Source: an uncultured Halomonas sp.
GTDB lineage: Bacteria > Pseudomonadota > Gammaproteobacteria > Pseudomonadales > Halomonadaceae
NCBI RefSeq assembly: GCF_947490095.1
Contig: NZ_CANLFS010000004.1
Location: 1-64,000, forward strand
Direction of reading: 5' to 3'
DNA length: 64,000 nucleotides
Under the pieces are notes generated by a model. That model was given only the letters and a program-made list of their open reading frames with translations, was not told where the DNA came from and made no database searches. Within the stretch, counting starts at the first letter, position 1. The number at the start of each line of letters is the position of its first letter. This document shows, one piece after another, positions 32,910-42,027 of this stretch. A program made the translations under genes and the position numbers.

Positions 32910-33518
32910 TCACAGGTCATGCCCCATCATCATCCTGCAGGTATCGGCAAAGCTATTCGCCAAGGCGACCTCCGGCGTTCCCTGCTCGACCTGTCCGACG
33001 GCCCGACGAATGTCAGCCGCCGAGACCAGGCCGCGAATTTGCAGGCCGCCCTGCGGGTCACGCTCGGTCACCAGCAGGTGCTGGTCGGTCATCGACTCCA
33101 GTGACAGCAACAGATCGCCAATGGTCAGCAAGGCCAGCTGTTCCAGCGGCATGGCCGAGAGCTTCTGCCAGGGCGTCATGATCATGCCCACGGTGACCTC
33201 GTCGCTGGAAAGGTCATGCTGTTGCTGGGCGAGCGTGATGCGACGACCGCCGATAACCTCGCGGGCCGCCAGCACGCCGATGCAGCATTGCTGATCATCG
33301 GTGACCAACAGCAGGCGAAACCCACCATGGCGCATCATCAGGTGAGCCTCGTTGACACCGACATCGGCCTGGATCGTGCGGGGAGCCACTCGAGAAAAGT
33401 CCGTCAGCATCTCGAGGGCAGGACTCGAGACGCCGAATCCATCACGGGCCGGTGTGACCAGAAGTGGGGCTGTCTCGAGCTGACTGAGCGGCCTGAAGGA
33501 CGCGTGTAGTTGATTCAT
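32910..33518 (-). CDS. CBS-domain protein
   Basis: A soluble protein of 202 residues with two CBS motifs: the first around residues 45-95 (TIQADVGVNEAHLMMRHGGF then RLLLVTDDQQCCIGVLAA) and the second around 110-175 (VGMIMTPWQ then LLVTERDPQGGLQIRGLVSAADI). CBS pairs bind adenine nucleotides and regulate partners. It is divergent from nhaD, sharing a promoter region with a perfect palindrome, so a link to sodium or pH homeostasis is possible. The ATG at 33518 follows AGGAGTAGCTCC. The same strand has no further genes in the operon. Confidence 0.75.
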   Translation of the reverse strand: MNQLHASFRPLSQLETAPLLVTPARDGFGVSSPALEMLTDFSRVAPRTIQADVGVNEAHLMMRHGGFRLLLVTDDQQCCIGVLAAREVIGGRRITLAQQQHDLSSDEVTVGMIMTPWQKLSAMPLEQLALLTIGDLLLSLESMTDQHLLVTERDPQGGLQIRGLVSAADIRRAVGQVEQGTPEVALANSFADTCRMMMGHDL

Positions 33519-33586
33519 GGAGCTACTCCTGTGCGGGATAAGTGGGTACCATTCGTATCCCTGTTTTTTCACGCTCGCAGAGCTCT

Positions 33587-33603
33587 CTTAAGACAGTCTT
33601 AAG
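33587..33603. promoter_or_regulatory. Perfect 17-base palindrome in the nhaD upstream region
   Basis: CTTAAGAC-A-GTCTTAAG is a perfect inverted repeat with 8-base arms between the CBS gene and nhaD. A -10-like TATACT follows at 33615-33620, so the palindrome overlaps where the -35 box would be. This is the position expected for a repressor or activator site controlling nhaD. Confidence 0.55.
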
Positions 33604-33654
33604 GCTAAACAACCTATACTGCGCCACCCTCTTCCTCGACGACTCACTAACACC

Positions 33655-35121
33655 ATGACATCTCTTATCCCCTCCCTTCGCCAAGCGCCTCACCGCCTTG
33701 GCGCTCTCCTGTTGCTCGGCCTGTGCTGTCTGGCCCTGCCCTCGGTCGCCATGGCCAACGCCGGCACACTCGACCTCACCGGCTCCGGGGTCGGCGTGCT
33801 CTCTGTGGCCCTCTTCGTGCTCGCCTATGCCCTGGTCATGGGCGAAGAACTGCTGCACATGCGCAAGTCGAAGCCGGTATTGATCGCCGCCGGCCTGATC
33901 TGGGCGCTGGTCGCCTGGGCCTACACCGGCGCCGGGCTGGCCGAACAGTCCGAGGCGGCCTTTCGCGAGACGCTGCTCGAATACACCGAACTGCTGCTCT
34001 TCCTGCTGGTCGCGATGACCTATATCAACGCCCTGGAGGAGCGCCGGGTATTCGATGCCCTGCGTGCCTGGCTCGTACGCAAAGGATTCAGCTACCGTAG
34101 TCTGTTCTGGATCACCGGCTGCCTCGCCTTCTGGATTTCGGCGATCGCCAACAACATGACCACCGCCATGTTGATGTGCGCCGTGGTGCTCAAGGTGGCC
34201 GAGGGCGACGATCGCTTCATCCGGCTGTGCTGCATCAATGTGGTAGTGGCCTCCAACGCCGGGGGCGCCTTCAGCCCGTTCGGCGACATCACCACGCTGA
34301 TGGTATGGCAGGCCGGCCAGCTGCCCTTCGGAGCGTTCTTCCAACTGCTGGCACCGGCGCTTGTCAATTTCCTGGTGCCGGCACTGGTGATGAACTTCTT
34401 CATCCACAACCGCAAGCCTCCGACCCTCACCGAGGATGTGTGGCTCAAGCGCGGCGCTCGGCGCATCATCCTGCTCTTCCTGCTCACCGTGGCCATCTCG
34501 GTGCTGTGCCACTCGGTGCTCAGCCTGCCGCCGGCCATGGGCATGATGTTCGGCCTGGGCCTGCTGCAGTTCTTTGGCTACTTCCTGCGGCGCAGCCTGC
34601 CGCGCTCGCTGGACAGGAAGCGCACGCGTTATGCCCAGCGCGGTGACTGGAAGAAGCTCGAGCAGCTCGGCGGCGTAGTGCCCTTCGATATCTTCTCCCG
34701 CATCGCCCGGGCCGAGTGGGACACCCTGCTGTTCTTCTATGGTGTGGTGATGTGCGTGGGCGGGCTCGGCTTCATGGGCTACCTGGCGCTGCTCTCGGAG
34801 ACGCTCTACGGCGGCTGGAACCCACTCTGGGCCAATATCGTGCTGGGCGTCGTCTCGGCGGTGGTCGATAACATTCCGGTGATGTTCGCCGTGCTCTCCA
34901 TGGCACCGGACATGAGCGAAGGCCAATGGCTGCTGATCACTCTCACCGCCGGTGTCGGCGGCAGCCTGCTCTCCATGGGCTCCGCCGCCGGCGTGGCGCT
35001 GATGGGCCAGGCCCGCGGCATCTACACCTTCGCCGGTCACCTACGCTGGGCCCCCGTCATCGCCCTGGGCTATGCGGCTAGCGTAGCGACACACCTGATG
35101 ATCAATCACGCCCTGTTCTAG
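33655..35121 (+). CDS. nhaD: NhaD-type sodium/proton antiporter
   Basis: Inner-membrane antiporter of 488 residues with a cleavable-looking N-terminal segment and eleven to twelve helices. It carries NhaD-typical blocks: ISAIANNMTTAMLMCAVVL, NAGGAFSPFGDITTLMVW, VVDNIPVMFAVLSM and GSLLSMGSAAGVALMGQ. NhaD is the main sodium-extruding antiporter of many halophilic and marine gammaproteobacteria. It is probably regulated through the palindrome in front of the gene. No partner gene follows on the strand. Confidence 0.92.
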   Translation: MTSLIPSLRQAPHRLGALLLLGLCCLALPSVAMANAGTLDLTGSGVGVLSVALFVLAYALVMGEELLHMRKSKPVLIAAGLIWALVAWAYTGAGLAEQSEAAFRETLLEYTELLLFLLVAMTYINALEERRVFDALRAWLVRKGFSYRSLFWITGCLAFWISAIANNMTTAMLMCAVVLKVAEGDDRFIRLCCINVVVASNAGGAFSPFGDITTLMVWQAGQLPFGAFFQLLAPALVNFLVPALVMNFFIHNRKPPTLTEDVWLKRGARRIILLFLLTVAISVLCHSVLSLPPAMGMMFGLGLLQFFGYFLRRSLPRSLDRKRTRYAQRGDWKKLEQLGGVVPFDIFSRIARAEWDTLLFFYGVVMCVGGLGFMGYLALLSETLYGGWNPLWANIVLGVVSAVVDNIPVMFAVLSMAPDMSEGQWLLITLTAGVGGSLLSMGSAAGVALMGQARGIYTFAGHLRWAPVIALGYAASVATHLMINHALF

Positions 35122-35349
35122 GCTCGATGCAAGCGCTCAGGGCAATCACACGTCGAAGTTCGTTCGCGATGGATAATGGTGGTAGAGTAATTCACGCCAT
35201 GATGAGGCCCGCAGATCCATCCAGCCATTCCCGTCGAGGCACACATTTGTCGCGGACGGGATGCGTTGGCAGCGACGGCGGCAAGACACCCCGTCGACAT
35301 GCTATGCTCGCTCGCCGAGGATCCTAATACGCCTCAGGAATGCTCCATC

Positions 35350-36174
35350 GTGATCTCCATCGACCCTCTCGCCACGGCCGACAGCCAGGCCTGGCATCAG
35401 CGCCTTGCACAGTTGGTCCTCGCGGCCAGCGGGGTCGGCTTTCCTGCCATGCTGGAGAAGACCCTGCACGATCTGGTCGGCTTCGACACTATCCTGGTCA
35501 ACACTTATCAGGGCCAGCATCGGCCGCTACTGATCCACGACAACTACGCACCAGGGCATCGCGAACAAGGCATCGAGCGCTATCTGAGCGAGGCCTACCT
35601 GCTCGATCCTTTCTTCAAGGCCGTTCACGACGGCCTGGCAAGCGGCGTCCATCGCCTGCGCGAGCTGGCCCCGGATCGCTTCGAGGCAAGCGAGTACTAT
35701 CATCACTATTATCGTGCCCTGGGCCTGACCGACGAAGCCGGCCTGTTCGCGCGAGTCGATACCGACGTGGTAATGGTGGTATCGCTGGGCTTTCGCGAGG
35801 ACACTCCCCGGCTAACGCGACGCAGCCTGCAGGCCTTGCGCCATGTCGCTCCAGTCCTCGAGGTGCTACTCGGGGAACACTGGAAATGGCAGGGCCAGCG
35901 CTTTCAGGCCCGCCTGGCCGAGCACGAACCAGTGGAGGCCGCCTTCGACAGTTTCGGTCAGGAGGTCCTGACCCAGCGTGAACGAGAGATCGTTCGGCTG
36001 CTGCTGGCGGGCCACTCCACCAAGTCGGCGGCTCGAGAACTCAACATCAGCGATGGCACCGTGAAGGTCCACCGCAAGCACATCTACCAGCGCCTCGAAG
36101 TCTCCAGCCAGTCACAGCTGTTCCGACTGTTCCTCGACCATGTGGCGTTGGTCTCTCGCCAGCAGGGCGGCTGA
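35350..36174 (+). CDS. LuxR-family transcriptional regulator
   Basis: Regulator of 274 residues with a GAF-like or autoinducer-like N-terminal domain (LVGFDTILVNTYQG, YLLDPFFKAV) and a C-terminal LuxR helix-turn-helix (about residues 205-265): LTQREREIVRLLLAGHSTKS then ISDGTVKVHRKHIYQRL. No luxI partner is present, so it is a LuxR solo. GTG at 35350 is preferred because CAGGAA lies nine bases upstream; an earlier in-frame start is possible but badly placed. It is next to the aldehyde dehydrogenase end of the agmatine cluster and may control it. Confidence 0.82.
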   Translation: MISIDPLATADSQAWHQRLAQLVLAASGVGFPAMLEKTLHDLVGFDTILVNTYQGQHRPLLIHDNYAPGHREQGIERYLSEAYLLDPFFKAVHDGLASGVHRLRELAPDRFEASEYYHHYYRALGLTDEAGLFARVDTDVVMVVSLGFREDTPRLTRRSLQALRHVAPVLEVLLGEHWKWQGQRFQARLAEHEPVEAAFDSFGQEVLTQREREIVRLLLAGHSTKSAARELNISDGTVKVHRKHIYQRLEVSSQSQLFRLFLDHVALVSRQQGG

Positions 36175-36268
36175 CCCCTGATACGCTCTTCAGCATCCGC
36201 CAGCCAGGCCGGATGCCGTCGTTGTCGATTGACTCAAGCGATGCCGGCTAGCGCCTCGCGCCATCGCG

Positions 36269-37780
36269 TCAAGGTACCAGGGTCATCCACACGCTCTTGA
36301 GGTCGGAGTACTCCTCTAGCGAATGGTGGGACTTGTCGCGGCCGTTGCCCGACTGCTTGACGCCACCGAAGGGCACCGTCTGGTCCATGTCCGCCCAGTT
36401 GTTGACGAACACCTGGCCCGAGCGCAGCTTGCGCGTGACGCGCATGATGCGATCGATGTCCTGGCTCCACAGCCCGGCCGCCAGGCCGTAGTCGCTATCG
36501 TTGGCGAGCCGCACTGCCTCGTCCTCGCTGTCGAAGCCGAACACCGCGAGCACCGGGCCGAAGATCTCCTCGCGACCGATGGCCATGGTCTCGGTGACAT
36601 CGTCGAACACCGTGGGTGGGATGAACAGCCCCGGGCCATCCAGCGCCTTGCCACCGCTGCGCAGGGTCGCACCCTCTTCCACACCCCGGCGGATATAGCC
36701 GAGCACCCGCTCATACTGGGCCTGATCGACCATCGCGCCCATGAAGCTCTCGGGGTCCAGCGGGTCGCCGGGCTGCATGGCCTCGGCGGCGGTTAGCACC
36801 TTCTCCACGAAGGTCTCGCGGATCGAGTTCTCTACCAGCAACCGGGAGCCAGCGATACACACCTCGCCCTGGTTGTGGAAGATCGCCCCGGCGGCGTGCT
36901 CGGCCACCTTGTCCAGGTCCTTGCAGTCGGCAAAGACGAGGTTGGGGCTCTTGCCTCCGCACTCCAAAAACACCTTCTTGAGGTTGGACTGGCCGGCGTA
37001 CTGCATCAACTGCTTACCCACTCCGGTGGAGCCGGTAAAAGCCAGGCAATCGACATCCATGGACAGCGCCAGCGCCTTGCCCACGCTGTGGCCAAACCCC
37101 GGCAGCACCTGGAAGACGCCACGCGGTAGGCCGGCCTCATGAGCGAGACTCGCCAGACGCAGCGCGGAGAGCGGCGACTTCTCCGAGGGCTTCAAAATCA
37201 CGCTGTTGCCGGCAGCCAAGGCCGGGGCAATCTTCCAGGCGGTCATCATCAGCGGAAAGTTCCACGGCACGATGGAAGCCACCACACCCAGCGGCTCGCG
37301 TAACACCAGGCCCAAAGCGTTGTCGCCGGTAGGCGCGACCTCGCCGTAAAGCTTGTCGATGGATTCGGCGTGATGACGCAAGCAACCGATGGCGCCAGCC
37401 ATGTCACCCAGCGAGCTATTCACCGGCTTGCCCATATCCAGGGTGTCGAGTAGTGCCAGCTCGTGCTTGTGTGCCTCCATCAAGTTAGCCAGGCGCAGCA
37501 GCACGGCCTTGCGGCCGCCCGGAGAGCGCCGTGACCATTCGCCGTCGTCGAAGGCGCGACGAGCGGCCGCCACCGCGATCTCGGCGTCGGCAGCATCACA
37601 GCTTGCCACCTCGGCGAGTACCTCACCGGTGGCCGGGTTGATGGTGGTCAAGGTCGCGCCGCTCTCGGCATCGACGAAGGCCTCGTCGATATAAGCGCGT
37701 GTCTCGAGGCTTGCCTTCAGAGACTCAGCCCTGGCCTGCCAGTCATCGCGAGTCTGGGGAATTCGGAGGTGCTCGGTCAT
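36269..37780 (-). CDS. PuuC-like aldehyde dehydrogenase
   Basis: NAD(P)-dependent aldehyde dehydrogenase of 503 residues. The cofactor region is IVPWNFPLMM and FTGSTGVGKQL, the general base Glu is in VFLECGGKSPNLVF, and the catalytic Cys in NQGEVCIAGSR. It ends with GGVKQSGNGRDKSHHSLEEY. The sequence is close to gamma-glutamyl-gamma-aminobutyraldehyde/4-aminobutyraldehyde dehydrogenases (PuuC, KauB). It is the last gene of a minus-strand pair, 14 bases after the M20 hydrolase. With the putrescine-type aminotransferase across the divergent promoter, it should convert 4-aminobutyraldehyde to GABA. Confidence 0.82.
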   Translation of the reverse strand: MTEHLRIPQTRDDWQARAESLKASLETRAYIDEAFVDAESGATLTTINPATGEVLAEVASCDAADAEIAVAAARRAFDDGEWSRRSPGGRKAVLLRLANLMEAHKHELALLDTLDMGKPVNSSLGDMAGAIGCLRHHAESIDKLYGEVAPTGDNALGLVLREPLGVVASIVPWNFPLMMTAWKIAPALAAGNSVILKPSEKSPLSALRLASLAHEAGLPRGVFQVLPGFGHSVGKALALSMDVDCLAFTGSTGVGKQLMQYAGQSNLKKVFLECGGKSPNLVFADCKDLDKVAEHAAGAIFHNQGEVCIAGSRLLVENSIRETFVEKVLTAAEAMQPGDPLDPESFMGAMVDQAQYERVLGYIRRGVEEGATLRSGGKALDGPGLFIPPTVFDDVTETMAIGREEIFGPVLAVFGFDSEDEAVRLANDSDYGLAAGLWSQDIDRIMRVTRKLRSGQVFVNNWADMDQTVPFGGVKQSGNGRDKSHHSLEEYSDLKSVWMTLVP

Positions 37781-37794
37781 GGGGACTCCTGTGT

Positions 37795-39033
37795 TCAGGC
37801 CGAACGATCGGCGCGGTCTAGCATAGCGTCACACAGCACCTGGGTCCCCAGGCTGCAGTGTTCCGGAGTGGCATATTCGGCTTCGTTGTGGCTGATGCCG
37901 TCGCGGCAGGGGATGAAGATCATCGAGGTGGGCGCGACACGCGACACGTACACGGAATCGTGCCCCGCGCCACTCATCATGCACCGATAGGGTACCGCCT
38001 GGGCCTGGGTGGCGGCCTCCACCGCGGCGATGCACTCGGGGGCGAATTCGACCACTGGCGAGGCCCAGATCCGCTCGCAAGACACGACCACGCCGAAGGT
38101 TTCACCGACGGCGGTCAGTTCACGCTCGAAACGCGCCTGAAGGCTATCCAGTTCGCTCTCCACCACGTGGCGCAGATCGACGGTCAGGCGCACCTCGCCG
38201 GGAATCACGTTACGCGAGGCCGCCTCGATGTCCAGGCAGCCAAAGGTGACCTTGGTATCGCCGCTGGCGTCGGCCAGGGCATGAGCCTGCAGGCAATCGA
38301 TCAGGCGAGCCGCCGCGGCCAGAGCATCGTGGCGCAGCCGCATGGGAGTCGGGCCAGCATGAGCCGACTGGCCGGAAAAGCTGACATCGAACCAGCGCAT
38401 GCCCTGCACACCGGTAACCACGCCGATGGATTCCTCGGCATCCTCAAGCACCGGCCCCTGTTCGATGTGCAATTCGAAGAAGCTGTTCAGCTGCGGCTCA
38501 CCCACCGGCAAGTCGCCGGCGAAGTCACAGGCCTTCAGGGCCGCGCCGAGGGTCACACCGTCGGCATCGCGACGGTTCAGGGTGTCGTCGACGGAGAACT
38601 CGCCGGCATAGGTGCCGGAAGCGACCATCGCCGGAGCGAAGCGGCTGCCTTCCTCATTGGTCCACACCACCAGCTCGAGGGGGCGCTCGGTGACAATTCC
38701 CTGATCATCGAGGGTACGAAACACCTCGAGCCCGGCCAGCACGCCGAGGACGCCGTCGAAACGGCCACCCTTGGGCTGCGTATCCAAGTGGCTACCTGTG
38801 GCGACAGGATCGAGGTCATCGCGCTTTCCAGCGCGGCGAATAAACAGGTTGCCGACCCGATCGACCCGCCAGGTACAGCCGATTGCCTCGCACCATTCGA
38901 GCAGCAAGCGCCGGCCGGCGGCATCTTCGGGGGTCAACGCCAGGCGGCAGCTGCCGCCGTTGGCGGTGGAGCCGATCTCGGCCATGGCCATCAGCGTATC
39001 CCACAGCCGCTGGCCGTCGATGGAAGTCGTCAT
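37795..39033 (-). CDS. M20-family Zn-dependent N-carbamoyl amidohydrolase
   Basis: A 412-residue hydrolase of the allantoate/N-carbamoyl-amino-acid amidohydrolase branch of M20. Metal ligands are visible as His in GSHLDTQPKGG, Asp in GGRFDGVLGV, Glu-Glu in NEEGSRFAP, His in FELHIEQGP and His in GISHNEAEY. The dimerisation segment has HAGPTPM. These enzymes release ammonia and CO2 from ureido groups. Given its neighbours (agmatine deiminase, aminotransferase, aldehyde dehydrogenase), a plausible substrate is N-carbamoylputrescine; N-carbamoyl amino acids or ureidoglycine-type compounds are alternatives. A paralogue is at 61682-62950. Confidence 0.8.
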   Translation of the reverse strand: MTTSIDGQRLWDTLMAMAEIGSTANGGSCRLALTPEDAAGRRLLLEWCEAIGCTWRVDRVGNLFIRRAGKRDDLDPVATGSHLDTQPKGGRFDGVLGVLAGLEVFRTLDDQGIVTERPLELVVWTNEEGSRFAPAMVASGTYAGEFSVDDTLNRRDADGVTLGAALKACDFAGDLPVGEPQLNSFFELHIEQGPVLEDAEESIGVVTGVQGMRWFDVSFSGQSAHAGPTPMRLRHDALAAAARLIDCLQAHALADASGDTKVTFGCLDIEAASRNVIPGEVRLTVDLRHVVESELDSLQARFERELTAVGETFGVVVSCERIWASPVVEFAPECIAAVEAATQAQAVPYRCMMSGAGHDSVYVSRVAPTSMIFIPCRDGISHNEAEYATPEHCSLGTQVLCDAMLDRADRSA

Positions 39034-39172
39034 GGTGTGCCCTTCTGGTCATTATTTGTCATAGCAGTGACCTTACGAGGACGACACGATCTCCCGATAT
39101 ACCCCAATCAGGATATGTCGCCAACGCCCCTGAGCTGGCTAGTCTGCCTGTCACTCGACAGGAGGTATTGCC

Positions 39173-40591
39173 ATGACCACAACAAACACTCGTCCGACGA
39201 CCGAACGCCCTACCCTCGACGCTCAAGATCTTTGGCAGAAGGATAAGGACCACTTCATTCATCCCTTCACCGACTTCAGCGTCTTCAAAGACGAAGGCTG
39301 CGACCTGATCACCGACAGCGACGGCATCTATGTTCAGGATGCCAAGGGCAACCGTTTCATCGACGGTATCGCCGGGCTGTGGTGCGTCAACGTCGGCCAC
39401 GGTCGTCGTGAGATTGGAGAGGCCATGGCCGATCAGGCAACCCGCATGGCCTACTTTTCGACCTTCAACAATCTGTCGAACGCCCCGGCCACGGAACTCG
39501 CCGCCAAGCTCGCCGAGCTGGCGCCTTCGCACTTGAACCATGTGTTCTACTCGTGCGGTGGCTCGACGGCCAACGACGCCACCATCCGCCTGGTGCACTA
39601 TTACTTCAACCGTCTCGGTAAGCCCGAAAAGAAGTGCATCCTGTCACGCAACAACGCCTATCACGGCACCACCTATCTAGCCTCGACCCTGACCGGCATT
39701 GCCAGCAACAACTGGGAATTCGATACCCTCGACCACCTGGTAACCCACCTCAGCGAGGCCAACTGCTATCGCCGCCCCGAGGGTATGAGCGAGGCCGCGT
39801 ATTGCGACCACCTGGTCGAAGAGTTCGAAGCCAGAGTGGCCGAGATCGGCGCCGACAACATCGCCGCCTTCATCGCCGAGCCGATCATGGGCGCCGGCGG
39901 CGTGCTGGTCGCCCCCGAGGGCTACCATGCACGCATTCAGGCAGTGTGTCGCGCCAACGACATCCTGCTGATCGCCGACGAGGTAGTCACCGCCTTCGGC
40001 CGGCTCGGTCACTTCTTCTCCTCCGAGGCAGTGTTCGGCATCCAGCCGGATATCATCAACTGCGCCAAAGGGCTTTCCTCGGGCTATGCCCCGCTGGGCG
40101 CCACCCTGATCTCCGACGAGTTGTACGAGGTACTGTCCACGCCCCAGGGTCCGGGCGGCGTACTTAGCACCGGCTTTACCTACTCCGGGCATCCGGTGAG
40201 CTGCGCCGCGGCGCTGAAAAACATCGAGATCATGGAGCGTGAGGGGATCTGCGAGAACGTCCGTGAGGTGGGACCGTATCTCGAGCAGCAACTGAAGACG
40301 CTATCTCACCACGCTACGGTCGGCGACGTGCGCGGCAGCCACTTCATGATGTGTCTGGAGAACGTCGCCGACAAGCAGACCAAGGAATTGCTACCGGTAG
40401 AGGCACGGGTCGGTGACCGAGTCGCCGCCGAGGCCCAGAAGCGCGGCCTGATCATCCGCCCGGTGGGGCACCTGAACATCGTCTCACCACCGCTGATCTG
40501 GACCCGCGAGACCGTCGACCGGGTGGTCGCCATTCTCGACGAAGCCCTGACCGCTACCACGGCCTCCTTGAAAGAGGACAGCTACCTGTAA
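39173..40591 (+). CDS. Class III aminotransferase, putrescine-type
   Basis: PLP-dependent aminotransferase of 472 residues. The PLP lysine is in INCAKGLSSGYAPLGA, the Asp that pairs with the pyridine nitrogen is in LLIADEVVTAFGR, and the N-terminal block IDGIAGLWCVNVGHG is typical of the omega-amino acid:pyruvate group. Relatives include putrescine-pyruvate aminotransferase (SpuC). It is divergent from the M20 hydrolase gene with 139 bases between starts. I infer putrescine to 4-aminobutyraldehyde as its job here; beta-alanine or taurine are alternatives. Confidence 0.8.
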   Translation: MTTTNTRPTTERPTLDAQDLWQKDKDHFIHPFTDFSVFKDEGCDLITDSDGIYVQDAKGNRFIDGIAGLWCVNVGHGRREIGEAMADQATRMAYFSTFNNLSNAPATELAAKLAELAPSHLNHVFYSCGGSTANDATIRLVHYYFNRLGKPEKKCILSRNNAYHGTTYLASTLTGIASNNWEFDTLDHLVTHLSEANCYRRPEGMSEAAYCDHLVEEFEARVAEIGADNIAAFIAEPIMGAGGVLVAPEGYHARIQAVCRANDILLIADEVVTAFGRLGHFFSSEAVFGIQPDIINCAKGLSSGYAPLGATLISDELYEVLSTPQGPGGVLSTGFTYSGHPVSCAAALKNIEIMEREGICENVREVGPYLEQQLKTLSHHATVGDVRGSHFMMCLENVADKQTKELLPVEARVGDRVAAEAQKRGLIIRPVGHLNIVSPPLIWTRETVDRVVAILDEALTATTASLKEDSYL

Positions 40592-40675
40592 CACTCCCCT
40601 CCCCTCACCTCGGCGGCGTTCCGATACGACCGCCGAGGCACCCTTTTGCAGATCAATAACCATAAGAGAAAGCTC

Positions 40676-42019
40676 ATGGAATTTGTTGGCGCTTGGAGCC
40701 TGCTTCCCACCTTCGTGGTGCTAGGCATGGCCATTCTCACCAAACGCACAATCGAGTCACTGCTGGTCGGGGCATTGGTCGGCCTCTTGATGGTCGACCC
40801 GACCTCGGTCGTCACCCAGGGATCGAATATTTTGCTCGATGTGCTGGGCAACGATACGGTCACCTGGATCATCCTCGTCTGTGGCTTGTTCGGCAGCCTG
40901 ATCGCCCTGCTGGTTAAGACCGGCGGGGTACTCAGCTTCGGCGATACCATGGCCCGGCGTATCCACAGCAAGAAACAGAGCCTGCTGACGACCTGGTTCC
41001 TGGGGCTGATCATCTTTGTCGATGACTACCTGAACGCCCTGACCATCAGCTCCTCGATGAAAAAGATTACCGATCGCTTCAATATCTCCCGGGAAAAACT
41101 GGCCTATATTGTCGACTCCACGGCGGCCCCGGTGTGCATTCTGGTACCTTTCTCCACCTGGGCAGTGTTCTTCGGCGGCCTGCTGGAAGAGAACAATGTC
41201 ACCGGCAATGGCATGGGCTTGTACATCGAGGCCATTCCTTACATGTTCTACGCCTGGGTAGCGGCGGCCATCGTGCCCTTGGTGGCGATGGGCTGGATGC
41301 CCGATATCGGCCCGATGAAGCGCGCCGAGGTCCGCGCCGCAAGCGGGCAGACCATCCCCGAGGGCATCAACGACAACACTCTGGAAGTGGACGAAAGCAA
41401 GCCGCGTCCGCACCTACTGAACTTCCTGCTACCCATCGCCACCTTGATCTTCTTTACCTGGTACTTCGAGATCGACATCCTGCGCGGCGTGATCGTTGCC
41501 CTGGCGGTAACCCTGGTGCTGATTGGTGCCCAACGGCTGCTGAGCTTCAACGAGACCTTCGACACGGCTCTAGACGGCTTTAAAGCGATGATCATGCCTC
41601 TGGGCACTCTGGTGGCGGGCTTCACCCTCAAGGAAGTCAACGATCTGCTGGGCCTCACCGACTTCGTCATCGCCACGGTACAACCGCTGATGACCCCGGG
41701 GATGCTGCCGGCGGTAGTCTTCGTGACCATGGCCTTCCTGGCCTTCGCCACCGCCTCCTTCTGGGGTCTGTTCGCCGTGGCCATGCCCATCGTGCTGCCG
41801 CTGGCCACGAGCGTCGACGCCAATATGCCACTCGTGGTGGGCGCGTTGATCTCGGCCAGCGCCTTCGGTAGCCACGCCTGCTTCTACGGCGACTCCACCG
41901 TGCTCTCGGCCCAGGGCAGTGGCTGTACACCCATGGCCCATGCCCTAACCCAGCTCCCCTATGTACTGATTGCTGCCACCATCGCCACCGGTGTATTCCT
42001 GGTGGTCGGTCACTTGTGA
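40676..42019 (+). CDS. NhaC-type sodium/proton antiporter family carrier
   Basis: Membrane carrier of 447 residues with eleven or so helices and the NhaC/ion-transporter blocks FVDDYLNALTISSSM, DSTAAPVCILVPFSTWAVF and GSHACFYGDSTVLSAQGSG. Members of this family inside metabolic clusters often move an amine or amino acid rather than only sodium. Its place between the aminotransferase and agmatine deiminase genes suggests agmatine or putrescine exchange. The ATG has only a weak GAGAAAG site. Confidence 0.8.
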   Translation: MEFVGAWSLLPTFVVLGMAILTKRTIESLLVGALVGLLMVDPTSVVTQGSNILLDVLGNDTVTWIILVCGLFGSLIALLVKTGGVLSFGDTMARRIHSKKQSLLTTWFLGLIIFVDDYLNALTISSSMKKITDRFNISREKLAYIVDSTAAPVCILVPFSTWAVFFGGLLEENNVTGNGMGLYIEAIPYMFYAWVAAAIVPLVAMGWMPDIGPMKRAEVRAASGQTIPEGINDNTLEVDESKPRPHLLNFLLPIATLIFFTWYFEIDILRGVIVALAVTLVLIGAQRLLSFNETFDTALDGFKAMIMPLGTLVAGFTLKEVNDLLGLTDFVIATVQPLMTPGMLPAVVFVTMAFLAFATASFWGLFAVAMPIVLPLATSVDANMPLVVGALISASAFGSHACFYGDSTVLSAQGSGCTPMAHALTQLPYVLIAATIATGVFLVVGHL

Positions 42020-42027
42020 GGCCCACC

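Noticed and set aside
33523..35040. 505-residue open frame antisense to nhaD
   Set aside because: It mirrors a well-supported NhaD gene, its product is low-complexity His/Gln/Gly/Glu-rich, and it has no motif; such frames are common in GC-rich DNA.
37858..39246. 462-residue frame antisense to the M20 hydrolase
   Set aside because: It is the complement of a gene with all catalytic ligands and crosses into the next gene; no motif is present.
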